Source: Dyadobacter sp. LHD-138 (GTDB lineage Bacteria; Bacteroidota; Bacteroidia; Cytophagales; Spirosomataceae). From it: a stretch of 64,000 nucleotides of DNA. The stretch spans positions 62,001 to 126,000 of the forward strand of contig NZ_JAVFVU010000008.1 of NCBI RefSeq assembly GCF_030929615.1. The letters run 5' to 3'. Under the pieces are notes generated by a model that was not told where the DNA came from, did not search any database, and was given only the letters and a program-made list of their open reading frames with translations. Both the position numbers and the translations under genes were made by a program. Below are positions 61,371-64,000 of this stretch, piece after piece (position 1 is the stretch's first letter; each line of letters begins with the position of its first letter).

Positions 61371-62003
61371 TTAATTATCGATCAACTTTATTTTCGTAAT
61401 TAATTCTACAATATTCTTCACACCCATTTTCTCAAAAATACGGGCCTTGTAAGTACTCACCGTAGACAACTGAAGGTTTAGCTTTTCCGCAATTTTGGCC
61501 GTACCAAAACCTTCTTTGAGCAAGTTCATGACATCCTTTTCTCTCGGAGATAAACTCACGATCGGATCCGGAAGAAACTCCTTAGGATTGATCAGCCTGT
61601 TGATATTAATCTGCTGCATATCCGCGCTCATGTATTTTTTATTATCCAGCACGCTCAGCACAGCCGTCTTGAATTCATCCTCCGCAGCATCTTTTGACAG
61701 ATAACCATCAGCTCCCGCCTGAAGATAAAGCAAGCCATACAGCTGTTCATCATAGCTCGAAAACATGAGTATCCGAATATCAGGGCGCTTTATCCTGATT
61801 GTTTCAATCATTTTAGTATTATTCCCGCCAGGGATATTGATATCCAGAATAAGAAGATCAAAAGTCTGATTCCCTAGTTCCAAAAGTACTTTTTGAAACG
61901 TATCCACCCCGGTAATTTGAGATTCCGGAATCAGAGATTTTAGGAGGTGCTTGGTCCCGATTCGTACAACTGCGTGATCCTCGGCAATAAGTATGTGCTT
62001 CAT
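61371..62003 (-). CDS. NarL/FixJ-family response regulator
   Basis: The 210-residue protein has a receiver domain (about 1-120; acidic residues in IAEDHAV and phospho-acceptor in LLILDINIPGG, about D54) and a LuxR-type helix-turn-helix (about 145-205) with LSPREKDVMNLLKEGFGTAK and LNLQLSTVSTYKARIFEKMG. No sensor kinase is adjacent, so it is an orphan here. Its target is unknown. Confidence 0.95.
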   Translation of the reverse strand: MKHILIAEDHAVVRIGTKHLLKSLIPESQITGVDTFQKVLLELGNQTFDLLILDINIPGGNNTKMIETIRIKRPDIRILMFSSYDEQLYGLLYLQAGADGYLSKDAAEDEFKTAVLSVLDNKKYMSADMQQININRLINPKEFLPDPIVSLSPREKDVMNLLKEGFGTAKIAEKLNLQLSTVSTYKARIFEKMGVKNIVELITKIKLIDN

Positions 62004-62652
62004 GAAAATTTTATATACTAAATGACAGTAGAAATAGTATTACCCCAAAGTTAGAATTTATCGCGAATGAAAACACTAAAATATTAGCACAATTCTAAAT
62101 ACCTGGTAACCAGATGTAATAACTCTCTAATGAATGAATAAAAACAATAATATATTTAATGCAAAATAACCTCTATTCAACACGCAAATGACTATGCTTT
62201 TAAAAAATCACTTGCCTGACAGTCATAGAAATCAAGTCAAAGTTACATTGAAGGTACAAGTTATAAATTTTAGTTAAAATAAAGTCAAAAACCTATACCC
62301 TATATTTATTTTCTACTCGAAATTTTATTTTCTGCTATTAATGTACAAAGATATTTCGATAAAAAAAATGAATTTATATTGAACGGATATATCGTTGATC
62401 GCTATAAAAAGGATCATTTTTATTCGATATGGTACAGAATTAATTTAATTAGTTCTTACACAAGCCACTACAATAAATTCTAAAAATTCTCTGATATATT
62501 CAACAATAAGATAGTAAAAATTCAAAATTGCGATTCAGAAACAATTATTCAGATCATTTGAATGCTCCATACGCTTCTTCCTTTAAGTTAAAATGATAAA
62601 TTTGATGAGGCATTCTCCCGAATCAATCACACACATTATAAAATAGCTAAAA
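62004..62652. other. Long AT-rich intergenic region
   Basis: About 650 bp with very low GC separates the divergent response regulator and the FemAB/GNAT-like gene. I saw no credible gene or strong hairpin. It must contain the promoters of both flanking genes. Confidence 0.5.
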
Positions 62653-63630
62653 TTGAGTAATCCCGCCTTTACCTGGATTTATGATCAACTGGAAACACGT
62701 CTGTATATCCAAAATCCCGAAAATGAATATTCTGCTAACTTTGAAAGTTATCTTTTCAACACCGCAAAGCACCAAAATACACAGGCATCTCAGACGTTTT
62801 ATACATTCTGCCTTTTCAGACTTCCTGAATCCGGCGCCATTGCATCAATTTCTTTTGTCAAAAAATCCCGGAACACCTTTATTTCACCTGCAAAAGCTCC
62901 ATTCGGTGGAATACAACGACATCCTGACTGCAATGCGTATGAATTAACGTTTTTTATTTTCTGCATCGAAAAATGGGCACAAAAAAACAACGTAAAATCA
63001 CTAACAATTAAGAGCGCGCCAGCCTGCTATGATCCAATTTTCCATAACCTTTTGCATAGAATTTATTTAATGGGGGAATATCAGGCAACCGAGCAAATCA
63101 ACCACCACATTGAAATTACAAATCGCGTTTTCAATCAGCGCATAAAAAAATCTGAATGCAGACGATTAACTAAATGTAAAAATGCAGGCTTTACGGTCGG
63201 TCTTGACCAGACATCTTCTTCACAAAATATTTACCAATTCATCCGGGATAGCTTTTTAACCAAACAATACAAATTATCAATCTCCGAAGACCAATTTAAC
63301 ATCCTGACAACAACATTCTCCAAAGAAATTCTAGTGTTTTCCGTCAGAGATGCCCATCAACTTATAGCCGTGTGCGTAACCGTGCGTGTTAGCAAAAATG
63401 TACTCTACAATTTTATCCCGACCGACCTGCTTTCTTATAGAAGATTCAGTCCCATGGTGCTGCTGTTCGAGGAGATTTACAATTATTGCCAAAAAGAAAG
63501 GATTGAAATTTGGGATCTGGGCACGTCAAACGACCATCATGGCATAATCAAGCCTGGTCTGGTATGTTTTAAGGAAAATATGGGTGGGGTAAAATCTTCA
63601 AAAATTTGTTATCATAAAATCCTGGTTTAA
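62653..63630 (+). CDS. FemAB/GNAT-like acyl- or aminoacyltransferase family protein
   Basis: The 325-residue protein begins with TTG at 62653 (an in-frame stop lies 9 bases upstream, and no in-frame ATG follows for a long way). It has two consecutive GNAT-like halves. The C-terminal part, with VLYNFIPTDLLSYRRFSPMV and IEIWDLGTSNDHHGIIKPGL, then FKENMGG, follows the pattern of FemAB/BioF2-like acyltransferases. Such proteins often modify surface glycans or peptidoglycan. It precedes the FkbM gene in the same direction, which fits an envelope-polysaccharide locus. Confidence 0.72.
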   Translation: MSNPAFTWIYDQLETRLYIQNPENEYSANFESYLFNTAKHQNTQASQTFYTFCLFRLPESGAIASISFVKKSRNTFISPAKAPFGGIQRHPDCNAYELTFFIFCIEKWAQKNNVKSLTIKSAPACYDPIFHNLLHRIYLMGEYQATEQINHHIEITNRVFNQRIKKSECRRLTKCKNAGFTVGLDQTSSSQNIYQFIRDSFLTKQYKLSISEDQFNILTTTFSKEILVFSVRDAHQLIAVCVTVRVSKNVLYNFIPTDLLSYRRFSPMVLLFEEIYNYCQKERIEIWDLGTSNDHHGIIKPGLVCFKENMGGVKSSKICYHKILV

Positions 63631-63828
63631 AACATCACACTTCTAGAATCATAACCATTTACCAACACTGGCTACTTTCAATGATCCTGACTGATAGTCA
63701 AATTAAGGATACAAATCCCGCATTCACGCGTTGTATTTTTAAATGATAATGCAAATTTAATTCGTTAAGCCTTTCCTCAGAAAACTCTCTTTTTCCTCTT
63801 ATCTTCGGCAAAATATTTGAGCATTGTA

Positions 63829-64000
63829 ATGAAATTAAAAACAATAAAGACAATCCTGGGTCACCCGTTAAATAAAAACAGAAAGGTAAAAGCACTTTTA
63901 ACATTTCTAAAAAGGGGAATTGTAATTCGTTTACATAAACATCCGATGGTCTATCCTTTTGTTGAAAATGTTTCATTGGTTGTTGACAGAGGCATGTCCA
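63829..64000 (+). CDS. FkbM-family methyltransferase (partial, N-terminus only)
   Basis: An ATG at 63829 opens a frame that stays open to the right edge: MKLKTIKTILGHPLNKNRKV, then KALLTFLKRGIVIRLHKHPM and VYPFVENVSLVVDRGMS. This N-terminal pattern is the one seen in many Bacteroidota FkbM methyltransferases, before their SAM-binding domain. The catalytic part is outside the window. The overlapping minus-strand frame at 63698-63976 is not credible. Confidence 0.75.
   Translation, partial: MKLKTIKTILGHPLNKNRKVKALLTFLKRGIVIRLHKHPMVYPFVENVSLVVDRGMS

Noticed and set aside
63698..63976. A 92-codon minus-strand open frame at the right end
   Set aside because: The overlapping plus-strand frame from 63829 has a recognisable FkbM-methyltransferase N-terminus and continues out of the window.

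Overview
The window looks like the chromosome of a Bacteroidota bacterium, most likely of the order Cytophagales and close to Dyadobacter. This rests on recalled resemblance of the proteins, a moderate base composition that becomes AT-rich between genes, the absence of clear Shine-Dalgarno sequences, a promoter of the TAnnTTTG type before greA, and gene families typical of the phylum (FtsX-type macrolide-exporter-like permeases with a sigma-54 regulator, GH92, GH127, NamZ/DUF1343, VOC and AraC pairs). No database was searched.

Layout. 1-7 kb (minus) is a MacAB-like export operon: adaptor, ATPase and two large permeases, interrupted by a small four-helix-bundle gene on the other strand beside a heptanucleotide repeat. 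The divergent NtrC-type regulator (7.4 kb) faces a candidate sigma-54 promoter and two identical operator-like palindromes 20 bp apart. Its probable partner kinase is at 15.7 kb; between them lie a GH127 arabinofuranosidase, a TPP-riboswitch-controlled thiamine salvage operon (thiM, thiE, thiD, tenA) broken by REP-like repeats, and a HAD phosphatase. 17-22 kb holds two tandem paralogous lipoproteins, two APC transporters and a PI-PLC-like secreted protein, ending at tRNA-Lys(CTT). After the tRNA come a decayed insertion sequence and an echo of the tRNA 3' end.

24.4-28.2 kb is the most unusual part: a translationally coupled four-gene operon encoding an acyl carrier protein, a cytochrome P450, an MBOAT membrane acyltransferase and a membrane-anchored SGNH-fold protein. 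It suggests modification of a carrier-bound acyl group followed by transfer to an exported acceptor. No loading enzyme is present, so the substrate is unknown.

29-47 kb is mostly core: TerC, aconitase, AraC/VOC, a sulfatase, NamZ, a radical SAM protein, M42 peptidase, GreA, Fmt, an atypical DHFR, an esterase and HslU. The greA leader carries a 15-codon ORF, a terminator and a possible competing stem, as in attenuators. 47-58 kb is sugar metabolism and housekeeping: GH92 mannosidase, a sugar dehydrogenase with a cytochrome c partner, DoxX, DUF4198, gluconokinase, a metallophosphoesterase, DinB and PgeF. 58-64 kb has a lamin-tail surface protein, a histone-H1-like basic protein, an SPOUT methyltransferase, a NarL-type regulator, a FemAB/GNAT-like protein and the start of an FkbM methyltransferase, which may open a surface-polysaccharide locus beyond the window.
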